This document shows, piece by piece, positions 1 through 7,997 of a stretch of DNA of 23,401 nt (position 1 is its first letter; every line of letters starts with the position of its first letter). The DNA is from Candidatus Omnitrophota bacterium. GTDB lineage: Bacteria > Omnitrophota > Gorgyraeia > Zapsychrales > Zapsychraceae. Both the position numbers and the translations under genes were made by a program. The notes beneath the pieces were generated by a model. That model saw only the letters and a program-made list of their open reading frames with translations, was not told where the DNA came from and did no database searches. The stretch lies in the NCBI GenBank assembly GCA_030634235.1, contig DAOWBD010000003.1, positions 1-23,401 of the forward strand, written 5' to 3'.

Positions 1-122
1 CCGTCCATCACATCGACGTGCAGCATATCGACTCCGGCCGCCTCGCCCTTTTTCACCTCTTCGCCTAATTTCGTAAAATCGGCGCAGAGAATACTGGCGC
101 TTACCTGAATATCTTCTGTCAT
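1..122 (-). CDS. rpe: Ribulose-phosphate 3-epimerase, N-terminal part (cut by window edge)
   Basis: About 40 N-terminal residues are visible. They read MTEDIQVSASILCADF, then a Lys/Glu-rich helix, then HVDVMDG. This is the typical first beta strand (SILxADF) and second strand (HxDVMDG) of the pentose-phosphate epimerase TIM barrel, which interconverts ribulose 5-phosphate and xylulose 5-phosphate in the cytoplasm. The Asp of HVDVMDG belongs to the family's metal/catalytic site. The ATG (complement of 120-122) is preceded by a good Shine-Dalgarno, GAGGGAG. The gene lies 33 bases after the 3' end of tRNA-Leu with no clear promoter between them, so it is probably the last visible gene of the car-pur-pyr transcript. 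The rest lies beyond base 1. Confidence 0.9.
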   Translation of the reverse strand, partial: MTEDIQVSASILCADFTKLGEEVKKGEAAGVDMLHVDVMD

Positions 123-155
123 TATTCTCCCTCTAGGTCGTTTTATAAAAAAATA

Positions 156-242
156 TGGTGCGCGGGGAGAGACTTGAACTCTCATGGCCTTGCGGCCACT
201 ACCCCCTCAAAGTAGCGCGTCTACCAATTTCGCCACCCGCGC
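156..242 (-). tRNA. tRNA-Leu (anticodon GAG), CCA encoded
   Basis: The minus strand folds as a class II tRNA of 87 nt. The acceptor stem GCGCGGG pairs with CCCGCGC, followed by discriminator A and an encoded CCA. The D-stem is GCG/CGC. The anticodon stem CUACU/GGUAG holds the loop UUGAGGG, giving anticodon GAG. A long variable arm (GGCC-GCAA-GGCC) and the T-arm GAGAG-UUCAAGU-CUCUC complete it. The long variable arm and discriminator A fit leucine, and GAG reads CUC and CUU. Its 5' end is only 13 bases after the pyrG stop and rpe begins 33 bases after it, so it appears to be processed out of an mRNA. A T-run follows the CCA but is not preceded by an independent terminator hairpin. Confidence 0.97.
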
Positions 243-255
243 AATAAAGAACAAA

Positions 256-1860
256 CTATTTGTGATGATCCAGCGCTGCCGCTATAAAATCCCTGAACAA
301 AGGATGCGCCCGGTCCGGTTTCGACTTGAACTCGGGATGAAACTGGCAAGCCACGAACCAGGGATGATTTTTCAGTTCAATAACCTCGACCAAGCCCTTG
401 CGGACGTTCATCCCTACAAAGAGCATCCCTTTTTTCTCAAAAGGTTTTTTATAATCATTGTTGAACTCGTACCGGTGCCGATGCCTCTCAGAGACGCTCT
501 CTTTCTTATACGCCTCAAAGCTCAACGAACGTTTCGAGAGCTTGCAGGGGTAAGCGCCTAAACGCATAGACGCACCTAAATTTTTAACACGCTTTTGCTC
601 TTCTAACAAGGCAATAACCGGATTTTTGACCTGCTTGTCAAACTCCGTCGAATTAACACTCTTTAGGCCGCAAACGTTTCTCGCGAATTCGATCGTCGCC
701 ACATGCATTCCCAAACAAATACCAAAGAACGGGATCTTATTCTCCCTCGCGTATTGAACAGCCTTAATCTTCCCTTCAATGCCGCGATCCCCGAACCCTC
801 CGGGAATAAGAATGCCGTCGGCACCCTCAAGCTGTTTATCGATCTTCCCCTTCTCCAGATTCTCGGAATCGACCCGGAGAATATGGACCTTAGCATTATT
901 CGCGATCCCGCCGTGAACCAAGGCCTCGTAGATCGACTTGTACGCGTCCTGAAGAGCGATATATTTTCCGACAACACAGATCTTCACATCCTTTTGCGGA
1001 TGCCTAAGCCGTTCAACAACCAGGTCTCTCCAGCTCTTCAGATCCTTATCTTCCCTTTTGACATTCAGCTTCTTTAAGATCAGGTCATCCAGGCCTTCCT
1101 TCTTGAAAGAAAGCGGGACCTCATAGATATGCTTAACATCAGCAGCTTCAATGACCGCTTCGCGATCCACGTTGCAGAAAAGAGAGATCTTATCGCGCTG
1201 TTCCTTAGTGATGTGTTTCTCCGTACGGCACAGTAGAATGTCCGGGGCAATCCCGATCTCCCGAAGCCGTCCGACGCTATGCTGCGTCGGTTTTGTTTTC
1301 TGTTCCCCTGCGGACTTGATATATGGAAGAAGCGTGACATGAATGTTTAAGGCATAGTGCTCTCCGAGTTCCCACCGCATTTGGCGGATCGCCTCCAAGA
1401 ACGGCAAGCTCTCAATGTCACCGACGGTCCCGCCAATCTCAACGATCGTCACATCAACCCCTTTATCGCGGGAGACTTTCTTAATGCCCCGTTTGATCTC
1501 ATCGGTAATATGCGGAATGATCTGCACCGTCTTTCCTAAATAATCTCCACGGCGTTCTTTTGTAATGACATTAAAATAAACCTTTCCCGTCGTGATATTG
1601 CTGTCTTTCGTAATGTGGGCATTGGTAAATCTCTCATAGTGCCCCAGATCCAGGTCGGCCTCCGCCCCATCGTCGGTCACATAAACCTCCCCGTGCTGAA
1701 ACGGGCTCATCGTGCCGGGGTCCACATTAATATATGGATCGCATTTAATAAGCGTCACCGTCAGGCCTCTCGCTTCCAGCAGCTTTCCGATCGAAGCCGC
1801 CGCGATCCCCTTGCCTAAACTCGAAACAACTCCTCCTGTAACAAAAATAAATTTTTCCAT
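256..1860 (-). CDS. pyrG: CTP synthase (glutamine-hydrolysing)
   Basis: The 534-residue product has full family length. The N-terminal amidoligase half opens with KFIFVTGGVVSSLGKGI, the P-loop-like phosphate-binding segment, followed by KCDPYINVDPGTMSPFQHGE and the IVEIGGTVGDIES stretch. The C-terminal class I glutamine amidotransferase half carries the nucleophile Cys382 in GICLGM and the His/Glu pair in CQFHPEF. The enzyme makes CTP from UTP, ATP and glutamine, the last step of pyrimidine nucleotide synthesis. The ATG lies two bases after the purF stop codon. An AAGGGG Shine-Dalgarno sits inside the end of purF, so translation is probably coupled. No truncation or missing motif is seen. Confidence 0.98.
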   Translation of the reverse strand: MEKFIFVTGGVVSSLGKGIAAASIGKLLEARGLTVTLIKCDPYINVDPGTMSPFQHGEVYVTDDGAEADLDLGHYERFTNAHITKDSNITTGKVYFNVITKERRGDYLGKTVQIIPHITDEIKRGIKKVSRDKGVDVTIVEIGGTVGDIESLPFLEAIRQMRWELGEHYALNIHVTLLPYIKSAGEQKTKPTQHSVGRLREIGIAPDILLCRTEKHITKEQRDKISLFCNVDREAVIEAADVKHIYEVPLSFKKEGLDDLILKKLNVKREDKDLKSWRDLVVERLRHPQKDVKICVVGKYIALQDAYKSIYEALVHGGIANNAKVHILRVDSENLEKGKIDKQLEGADGILIPGGFGDRGIEGKIKAVQYARENKIPFFGICLGMHVATIEFARNVCGLKSVNSTEFDKQVKNPVIALLEEQKRVKNLGASMRLGAYPCKLSKRSLSFEAYKKESVSERHRHRYEFNNDYKKPFEKKGMLFVGMNVRKGLVEVIELKNHPWFVACQFHPEFKSKPDRAHPLFRDFIAAALDHHK

Positions 1861-1862
1861 GT

Positions 1863-3242
1863 CTATTGAACCCCTTCTAAAAGGTATTTACTTTTATTCT
1901 TTGGCACCTCGACCGGATAATTCCCCGTAAAACAAGCGTCACAATAGTCTTTAGAATCTTTCATGACCGAAAGCATTCCCTCAAGACTTAAATATTCCAA
2001 TGTGTCGACTTTAATGAAATCCGCTATTTCTTTTACTGATCTCGCCGATGCGACCAACTCCTGCTTGCTCGGAAAATCGATCCCGTAAAAACAGGGCGAT
2101 TTGATCGGCGGGCAGCTAATACGCATGTGAATCTCTTTGGCCCCGGCTTTTCGTAAGTCTTCAACGCGCCCTCTCGACGTCGTCCCACGAACGATCGAAT
2201 CCTCGACGACAACGATCTTCTTACCTTTAAGCACACTCTTTATGGGATTGAGTTTCACCCTAACCCGGAAATCCCTTAAAAACTGCGAAGGCTGAATAAA
2301 TGTCCTGCCGATGTAGTGATTGCGGATAATGCCGACTTCAAGAGGAAGGCCGAGTTCCTGGGAATATCCGACTGCCGCGTAATTCCCGGAGTCAGGAATG
2401 GACATCGCGAAATCCGCCTTGACCGGATGTTCCTTGGCCAATTGGATCCCGAGCCCCTTGCGCACCTGATAAATGTTCTCTCCAAAAATATTACTATCAG
2501 GCCTCGCAAAATAAATATTTTCGAAAATGCAATGCGCCTTCTTCGCCTTTTCCCTTCCGGGAAGATAAGCTGATTCTATTTTACTGTCCTTGATAAAAAC
2601 AACCTCTCCCGGTTCGATCTCGCGGATAAACTCGGCGTGGATCAGGTCTAACGCGCAGCTTTCGCTCGCGAGAATATAACTGTCGTCGATCTTCCCGAGA
2701 CAGAGAGGCCTAAACCCTTGGGGATCGCGCGCGCCGACGAGAACGTCTTCGACGAGAAACACCAGAGAAAAAGCGCCCTGAAGCTGCGCTAACACATCAA
2801 CAAACCATTTTTTCATATCCCCGTTGCGTGTCTTCGCCAGCAGGTGAACGATGATTTCCGAATCCATCGAGGTCTGAAAGATCGACCCTTCGTCCTCAAG
2901 TTTTTGATAGAGCTCTTCGGTATTGGTCAGGTTACCGTTATGGGAAACCGCGATCGGGCAGTTCCTGTGCGTCACAAGAAACGGCTGGATATTCTTATAG
3001 TTGCTCGATCCCGTTGTCGAATAACGGGAATGACCAATCGCCGTCTTGCCCTTAAGGCTTTTGAGAGACGCCTCCTCAAAGGCATCCGCGACAAGTCCCG
3101 GGTTCTTTGTAATATGGATGTCTTGCCCGTCGTAGGAAGCAATGCCTGCCGCTTCTTCCCCCCGATGCTGCAGGGCATACAGTCCTAGAAAGGCGATATT
3201 TGCCGCTTCCTCGTGATTAGAAACTCCTATGATGCCGCACAT
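1863..3242 (-). CDS. purF: Amidophosphoribosyltransferase (glutamine PRPP amidotransferase)
   Basis: The 459-residue product begins MCGIIGV, so removal of Met exposes the catalytic Cys of an Ntn-type class II glutaminase with no propeptide. The N-terminal half has the glutaminase motifs GHSRYSTTG and SHNGNLTN. The C-terminal phosphoribosyltransferase domain carries the PRPP loop VVVEDSIVRGTT. Cysteines in AHCIFE, MRISCPP and DYCDACFTGNYP match the places that bind a [4Fe-4S] cluster in the Bacillus-type enzyme. It catalyses the first committed step of purine synthesis. The start overlaps the end of carB by 16 bases, and its AAGGAG Shine-Dalgarno lies inside carB. A purine gene inside a pyrimidine operon is the odd point. 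Confidence 0.97.
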   Translation of the reverse strand: MCGIIGVSNHEEAANIAFLGLYALQHRGEEAAGIASYDGQDIHITKNPGLVADAFEEASLKSLKGKTAIGHSRYSTTGSSNYKNIQPFLVTHRNCPIAVSHNGNLTNTEELYQKLEDEGSIFQTSMDSEIIVHLLAKTRNGDMKKWFVDVLAQLQGAFSLVFLVEDVLVGARDPQGFRPLCLGKIDDSYILASESCALDLIHAEFIREIEPGEVVFIKDSKIESAYLPGREKAKKAHCIFENIYFARPDSNIFGENIYQVRKGLGIQLAKEHPVKADFAMSIPDSGNYAAVGYSQELGLPLEVGIIRNHYIGRTFIQPSQFLRDFRVRVKLNPIKSVLKGKKIVVVEDSIVRGTTSRGRVEDLRKAGAKEIHMRISCPPIKSPCFYGIDFPSKQELVASARSVKEIADFIKVDTLEYLSLEGMLSVMKDSKDYCDACFTGNYPVEVPKNKSKYLLEGVQ

Positions 3243-6200
3243 TCAACGCTCCTTCCGGCTATATATCTTTCTTGTAAAGAACAGACACTGAAATTCTTGG
3301 CCTTCATCGCTTCGATTCCATTGACGGCCTCGCGCGCCCCTTGCAATGTCGTAATACAGGGAACATTGTGCAATATTGCCGCCGCTCGGATCGAGCGCAT
3401 GTCGTACTGGCTGCCTTCCCCCGATGGGGTATTGATGATCATCGCGATCTTATTCTCCCTGATCAGCGTCATAAGGTTTAACATGTCGCCCTTCCCCTGA
3501 TCATAGCGCCCCACTTCCTCCGTATTGACACCGTGTGTCCGAAGGACTTTCGCCGTTCCCCTCGTCGCGGCTAAAGAAAAAACCATGTCCTGCAGCTTCT
3601 TCGCAATAAAAACGATCTCGCGTTTATCCTCATCCCTGACACTGATAAAAACTTTTCCTTCGACCGGAAGCTGCTGGTTGGCACTCATCTGCGACTTGGC
3701 AAAAGCCTCGCCGACCGTCGGTCCGATCCCCATGACCTCCCCCGTTGATTTCATCTCCGGCCCCAGAACAATGTCCACACCGGAAAATTTAGAGAAAGGC
3801 AAGACAGACTCCTTGATCGAAATATGCTTCAAATTCTTTATGATATCATAGGAAAGATTAAATTCCTTTAATGCCTTGCCGGCCATGACCTGGGCAGCGA
3901 TCTTAGCAAGAGGGATCCCCGTCGCTTTGCTGACAAACGGCGCGGTGCGCGAGGCCCTCGGGTTGACCTCCAGAATATAGATCTTCGACCCCCGGATAGC
4001 AAATTGTATGTTGAGCAACCCGATAACGCCTAAAGCCTTCGCGATCCGGCACGTGTCTTTCTTGATCTGCTCGATGATCGTTTCGCTGATCGTCGGCGGC
4101 GGCAGGACGCAGGCCGAATCACCCGAGTGGATCCCGGCATTCTCGATATGCTCCATGATCCCGGCAACAAAAGTATCTTTACCGTCTGATATGGCATCGA
4201 CGTCGACCTCGATCGCGTCGTTAATAAATTTATCGATCAAGATCGGCTTGCCTCGCGAGACATCTTTCGCTTCTTCGATAAAATCTAAAAGGCTTGCCTG
4301 GTCGTAAACAATCTTCATCGCCCGCCCGCCGAGAACATACGACGGCCGCGCTAAAACCGGATACCCTATCTTCTCCGCGATCTTCACAGCCTCTTTCGTC
4401 GTTATGGCCGAGCCATTAGCTGGTTGAACGAGTTTCAATTTCGTAACGAGCTTCGAGAACTTCTCGCGGTTCTCCGCCAGTTCAATGGAAGATACTTGGG
4501 TCCCGATAATAGGAACCCCCGCTTCATCAAGACGGTGCGCGAGATTCAGCGGTGTCTGCCCGCCGAACTGGACGATCACTCCGTCGGGCTTTTCGATATC
4601 AACGATGTTCATCACATCTTCAAAGGTCAGCGGCTCAAAGTACAGGCGGTCGGAAATGTCATAATCCGTCGACACCGTCTCGGGATTCGAATTGACAATG
4701 ATCGTGTCATAGCCCATTTCCTTTAGAGCGAACGACGCGTGGCAACAGCAATAGTCGAACTCTATTCCCTGTCCGATACGGTTGGGGCCGCCGCCTAAGA
4801 TCATGATCTTCTTCTTTGGAGACCCGTTCTTTTCGGTCAACTTTTCGATCTGCAAAACAGCTTCGTCTTCCGACTCATAGGTCGAATAAAAATACGGTGT
4901 ATACGCTTCAAATTCAGCCGCGCACGTATCGACGAGCTTAAAGGTCGCGATAATATTTTTCTTTTTGCGCAGGGCGCGCACCTTGACTTCGGTCGTCCCC
5001 ATGATTTGCGCTAACTGGGCATCGCTAAAGCCGTATTCCTTGGCTTTACGTAATAGCTCACCGGGGATCTTTTTCTTCTTGGCGAACACTTCAACAAGCT
5101 GATTCTCAAGATCAATGATCTGCGCGATATGAGCAAGGAACCATATATCAATTTTTGTCATCTGCGCAATGCGTTCGACCGGCCAGCCTTTCTGCATCGC
5201 ATATTTAATATAGAAAATCCGCGAAGCGTTGGGCTCTTCCAGGCGCCACTTGATCTTCTCGTCGGGGATTTCCGCGTAATTCAGTTTATTATCCAGGCCC
5301 TTATGTCCGATCTCAAGGCCGCGCAAACCTTTTTGAAGAGCCTCCTTAAAGGTTCGTCCGATCGCCATCGTTTCCCCGACCGATTTCATCTGGATACCTA
5401 GAATATCCTTCGCCTCAGGGAATTTCTCGAACGTAAAGCGGGGGATCTTCACCACGCAATAATCGATCGTGGGCTCAAAGGAAGCCGGGGTTTCCTTGGT
5501 AATGTCGTTTTCGATCTCATCGAGCGAATACCCGACGGCTAATTTCGCCGCAAACTTTGCAATAGGAAAACCCGTTGCCTTACTCGCTAAAGCGGAACTG
5601 CGTGAAACGCGCGGGTTCATTTCAATAACGATCATCTTCCCGTCGACAGGGTTGACGGCAAATTGTATGTTCGACCCTCCCGTCTCGACGCCGATCTCGC
5701 GAATGATCGCAAGGGAAGCATCGCGCATGGCTTGATATTCGCGGTCCGTCAGCGTTTGTGCCGGAGCTACCGTAATACTGTCGCCGGTATGCACGCCCAT
5801 AGCGTCTAAATTCTCGATCGAACAGACAATGACGACATTGTCCTTATGGTCGCGCATGACCTCAAGTTCATATTCTTTCCAGCCGATGATCGATTCCTCG
5901 ATGATGACCTCATTGATCATGCTGCTTTCAATGCCTAAGGCCGCCACGCGCTCAAGTTCTTCCATATTATGCGCAACCCCGCCTCCGGTCCCGCCAAGCG
6001 TAAAACTCGGGCGGATAATGAGCGGAAAGCCGATCTTTTCCGACGCCGCTCTCGCCTCATCAAGATTGTAGGCAAACATACTCTCGGGAACTTCCAATCC
6101 AAGCTTTAAGATCGCCTTTTTAAAACATTCGCGATCTTCAGCCTTTTTGATCACATCATAATTCGCGCCAAGCATCTTGACATTATATTTCTCTAAAACA

Positions 6201-6517
6201 CCGTTTTCACAGAGCTTCATCGCGATATTCAGAGCCGTCTGCCCGCCCAGCGTCGGAAGGATCGCGCACGGCCGTTCCTTCTCGATAATGTATTCGATAA
6301 ACTCCGGCGTAAGCGGCTCGATATACGTATGATCGGAGAATTCCGGATCCGTCATGATCGTTGCCGGATTAGAATTCGCCAGAACAAGCTCATAGCCTTC
6401 CTCTTTCAGGGCCTTGCAGGCTTGCGTCCCTGAATAGTCGAACTCGCAGCCTTGGCCGATCACGATCGGCCCGGCACCGAGAAGGAGGATTTTTTTGATG
6501 TCATCGCGTCGCGGCAT
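3227..6517 (-). CDS. carB: Carbamoyl-phosphate synthase large subunit
   Basis: The 1096-residue product is the two-fold repeated ATP-grasp protein expected for CarB. Each half starts with a Gly-rich segment (LLLGAGPIVIGQGCEFDYSG, and again ILGGGPNRIGQGIEFDY). Each half also carries an ATP-grasp metal-binding strand, VIEMNPRVSRSSALASKATG and ILEVNPRASRTAPFVSKATG. The C-terminal MGS-like allosteric domain (about residue 940 onward) includes ATRGTAKVLRTHGV. With CarA it makes carbamoyl phosphate from bicarbonate, glutamine-derived ammonia and 2 ATP, feeding pyrimidine and arginine synthesis. The gene starts 4 bases after the carA stop, which suggests translational coupling. The length is slightly above the usual roughly 1070 residues, with no obvious defect. 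Confidence 0.98.
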   Translation of the reverse strand: MPRRDDIKKILLLGAGPIVIGQGCEFDYSGTQACKALKEEGYELVLANSNPATIMTDPEFSDHTYIEPLTPEFIEYIIEKERPCAILPTLGGQTALNIAMKLCENGVLEKYNVKMLGANYDVIKKAEDRECFKKAILKLGLEVPESMFAYNLDEARAASEKIGFPLIIRPSFTLGGTGGGVAHNMEELERVAALGIESSMINEVIIEESIIGWKEYELEVMRDHKDNVVIVCSIENLDAMGVHTGDSITVAPAQTLTDREYQAMRDASLAIIREIGVETGGSNIQFAVNPVDGKMIVIEMNPRVSRSSALASKATGFPIAKFAAKLAVGYSLDEIENDITKETPASFEPTIDYCVVKIPRFTFEKFPEAKDILGIQMKSVGETMAIGRTFKEALQKGLRGLEIGHKGLDNKLNYAEIPDEKIKWRLEEPNASRIFYIKYAMQKGWPVERIAQMTKIDIWFLAHIAQIIDLENQLVEVFAKKKKIPGELLRKAKEYGFSDAQLAQIMGTTEVKVRALRKKKNIIATFKLVDTCAAEFEAYTPYFYSTYESEDEAVLQIEKLTEKNGSPKKKIMILGGGPNRIGQGIEFDYCCCHASFALKEMGYDTIIVNSNPETVSTDYDISDRLYFEPLTFEDVMNIVDIEKPDGVIVQFGGQTPLNLAHRLDEAGVPIIGTQVSSIELAENREKFSKLVTKLKLVQPANGSAITTKEAVKIAEKIGYPVLARPSYVLGGRAMKIVYDQASLLDFIEEAKDVSRGKPILIDKFINDAIEVDVDAISDGKDTFVAGIMEHIENAGIHSGDSACVLPPPTISETIIEQIKKDTCRIAKALGVIGLLNIQFAIRGSKIYILEVNPRASRTAPFVSKATGIPLAKIAAQVMAGKALKEFNLSYDIIKNLKHISIKESVLPFSKFSGVDIVLGPEMKSTGEVMGIGPTVGEAFAKSQMSANQQLPVEGKVFISVRDEDKREIVFIAKKLQDMVFSLAATRGTAKVLRTHGVNTEEVGRYDQGKGDMLNLMTLIRENKIAMIINTPSGEGSQYDMRSIRAAAILHNVPCITTLQGAREAVNGIEAMKAKNFSVCSLQERYIAGRSVECAAS

Positions 6518-6521
6518 AAGT

Positions 6522-7622
6522 TTATTTCTTTTTATGTTTTTCCATCATTTCAATAAAGTAATTAAATAAATACTGCGCGTCATGCGGGCCCGGCGCAGCC
6601 TCCGGATGATGCTGGAACGAGAACACCGGCCATTTCTTGTGCCGTATCCCTTCAAGCGTTTGGTCGTTAAGGTTCATGTTGACGATCTCAATGTCGTCTT
6701 TGCTCAGGCTCTCGACGTCAACACAGAACCCATGGTTCTGCGAGGTAATGCCTATGCGCCCATTGATCAGATCTTTGGTCGGATGGTTCGCCCCGTGATG
6801 GCCGAATTTCATTTTATATGTTTTCCCGCCGAGGGCTAAGCCGAGAATTTGATGCCCCAGGCAAATACCGAAAACAGGGATCTTGCCGAAGAATTGTTTG
6901 ACCGTTTCGGCAACGTACGGCACTCCGGCCGGATCGCCGGGGCCGTTGGAGATGAAAAGCCCGTCGGGGTTAATCGCCTTGATCTCTTCGGCAGAGGCCT
7001 TCGCGGGAAAAACATGCACCTGACATCCCAAACGCGCCAAGATTCGAAGAATATTAAATTTGATCCCGCAGTCGATCGCCGCGATCTTGTATTTTACGGT
7101 TTTTGCCTCGCTGTCCTTCCAGGTATATTTTTCCTCTGTGGTCACTTGAGAAACCCAATCGCTCCCCTCCATGGAAGGAACCTGCTCAAGCTTTTTGGAC
7201 AGGCTCGCCGGGTCAAAATCCTCCGTCGAGATAATCGCCTTCATCGCCCCCTGAAGCCGCAGATGCCGCGTCAGCGCGCGCGTGTCGATCCCTTCGATCG
7301 CAATAATGTTATTGGTATTAAGACAATCGATCAGGCCTTGCGTGGCCCGGTAATTGGAATGGGTCCGGCAGAATTCTTTAACGACAAATCCCTTAACATG
7401 GATCTTTGTCGATTCAACATCCTCTTCATTAACGCCGTAGTTGCCGATCAGAGGATAGGTCATCGTCACAATCTGCCCGGCATAAGAAGGATCGGTCAAG
7501 ACCTCCTGATAGCCCGTCATTGCCGTATTAAAGACAATTTCACCTGCAGACTCTCCGTGTGTGGACAGCGATTGACCTACAAAACTGACCCCGTCCTCTA
7601 AATATAAAATCGCTTTATTCAT
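6522..7622 (-). CDS. carA: Carbamoyl-phosphate synthase small subunit (glutamine amidotransferase)
   Basis: The 366-residue product shows the CarA N-terminal domain (NKAILYLEDGVSFVGQSL, then GEIVFNTAMTGYQEVLTDPS). A class I glutaminase domain follows, with nucleophile Cys254 in FGICLGHQ and the His/Glu of FSFQHHPEAAPGP. It hydrolyses glutamine and passes ammonia through CarB. It is the first gene of the minus-strand operon. A sigma70-type promoter lies about 60 bases upstream. No clear Shine-Dalgarno is visible before the ATG (the leader reads TTGTTGTATTTAC), unusual among these genes, but the protein N-terminus matches the family so the start is kept. Confidence 0.98.
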   Translation of the reverse strand: MNKAILYLEDGVSFVGQSLSTHGESAGEIVFNTAMTGYQEVLTDPSYAGQIVTMTYPLIGNYGVNEEDVESTKIHVKGFVVKEFCRTHSNYRATQGLIDCLNTNNIIAIEGIDTRALTRHLRLQGAMKAIISTEDFDPASLSKKLEQVPSMEGSDWVSQVTTEEKYTWKDSEAKTVKYKIAAIDCGIKFNILRILARLGCQVHVFPAKASAEEIKAINPDGLFISNGPGDPAGVPYVAETVKQFFGKIPVFGICLGHQILGLALGGKTYKMKFGHHGANHPTKDLINGRIGITSQNHGFCVDVESLSKDDIEIVNMNLNDQTLEGIRHKKWPVFSFQHHPEAAPGPHDAQYLFNYFIEMMEKHKKK

Positions 7623-7654
7623 GTAAATACAACAAAAATGTTCTGAGGAAATTT

Positions 7655-7679
7655 AGGCTGGACTGCCCTTGAGCAGCCT
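7655..7679 (-). promoter_or_regulatory. Hairpin at the 5' end of the car operon leader
   Basis: On the minus strand the predicted transcript starts AGGCUG and closes with CAGCCU, a perfect 6-bp stem with a 13-nt loop. The loop and stem also allow an alternative fold, CUGC with GCAG. The first stem base coincides with the expected +1, so the mRNA would begin as a hairpin. That is compatible with a stabilising 5' hairpin or a small regulatory structure. I could not match it confidently to the PyrR-binding loop. Confidence 0.4.
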
Positions 7680-7684
7680 GGATA

Positions 7685-7712
7685 ACTATATCATCAAGCC
7701 CTTTTTTGTCAA
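7685..7712 (-). promoter_or_regulatory. Sigma70-type promoter of the carA operon
   Basis: On the minus strand a perfect -35 TTGACA (complement of 7707-7712) is followed after 16 bases by TATAGT (complement of 7685-7690), five of six matches to the -10 consensus. The predicted start is near 7678-7679, leaving a leader of about 57 nt before carA. It points at the operon's first gene and lies in an intergenic region. Confidence 0.75.
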
Positions 7713-7997
7713 GAAAATTCATCCCTTCACCTGCGATATTTTCTGTAGTTTTAAGGAACTTTCCGTCTAACCTCTATTAGGTCATAAATTGGGCATTATT
7801 GAGTTCGGAAAGTCTTACTTTGTGACCTACTAGAGTATAAAAGAAAGCGTTTTCCGGGAAAATTGCACTTTCGTTTTTAAAAAAATATTTTTGTCACTAT
7901 TTAACCTTCCTGGTAGCAACACGTTACATCATCTACTAATTTGCCCACCTCCCTTGCCGTACTAATGAAATGTGTTATCTTTTTTTTGGAGACACTT
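7713..7997. other. Intergenic region between divergent carA and rlpA-like genes
   Basis: No protein gene is supported here. The region contains the interleaved inverted repeats described separately (7758-7835) and a perfect TTTTCC-G-GGAAAA palindrome at 7850-7862. An A/T tract of T5-A7-T-A-T5 type follows at about 7875-7892. A weak plus-strand promoter candidate for the downstream gene is TTGTCA at 7891-7896 with TAGCAA at 7914-7919 (17-base spacer, poor -10). Confidence 0.5.
7758..7835. repeat. Interleaved inverted repeats (A-B-A'-B'), possible pseudoknot RNA
   Basis: Arm A, ACTTTCCG (7758-7765), is the exact reverse complement of A', CGGAAAGT (7806-7813). Arm B (7772-7784, CTCTATTAGGTCA) pairs with B' (7823-7835, TGACCTACTAGAG) at 12 of 13 positions. 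It extends four more positions inward to 7788/7819, counting one G-U pair. A' lies in the loop of hairpin B while A lies just outside it, which is the topology of an H-type pseudoknot. The direction of transcription is unclear. Both strands give the same topology. Confidence 0.5.

Noticed and set aside
6849..7601. Long plus-strand open frame (about 250 codons) antisense to carA
   Set aside because: It lies wholly within carA, its product has no recognisable motif, and carA on the other strand is certain. It is a by-product of carA codon use.
7850..7862. TTTTCC-G-GGAAAA palindrome as an operator
   Set aside because: A short A/T-rich palindrome in an A/T-rich gap, with no promoter at a fitting distance. 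It is listed only in the intergenic entry.
7954..7981. TTGCCG-16-TATCTT as promoter of the RlpA-like gene
   Set aside because: Transcription would begin at about the Shine-Dalgarno (7988-7991), leaving no usable leader, and both boxes are weak.
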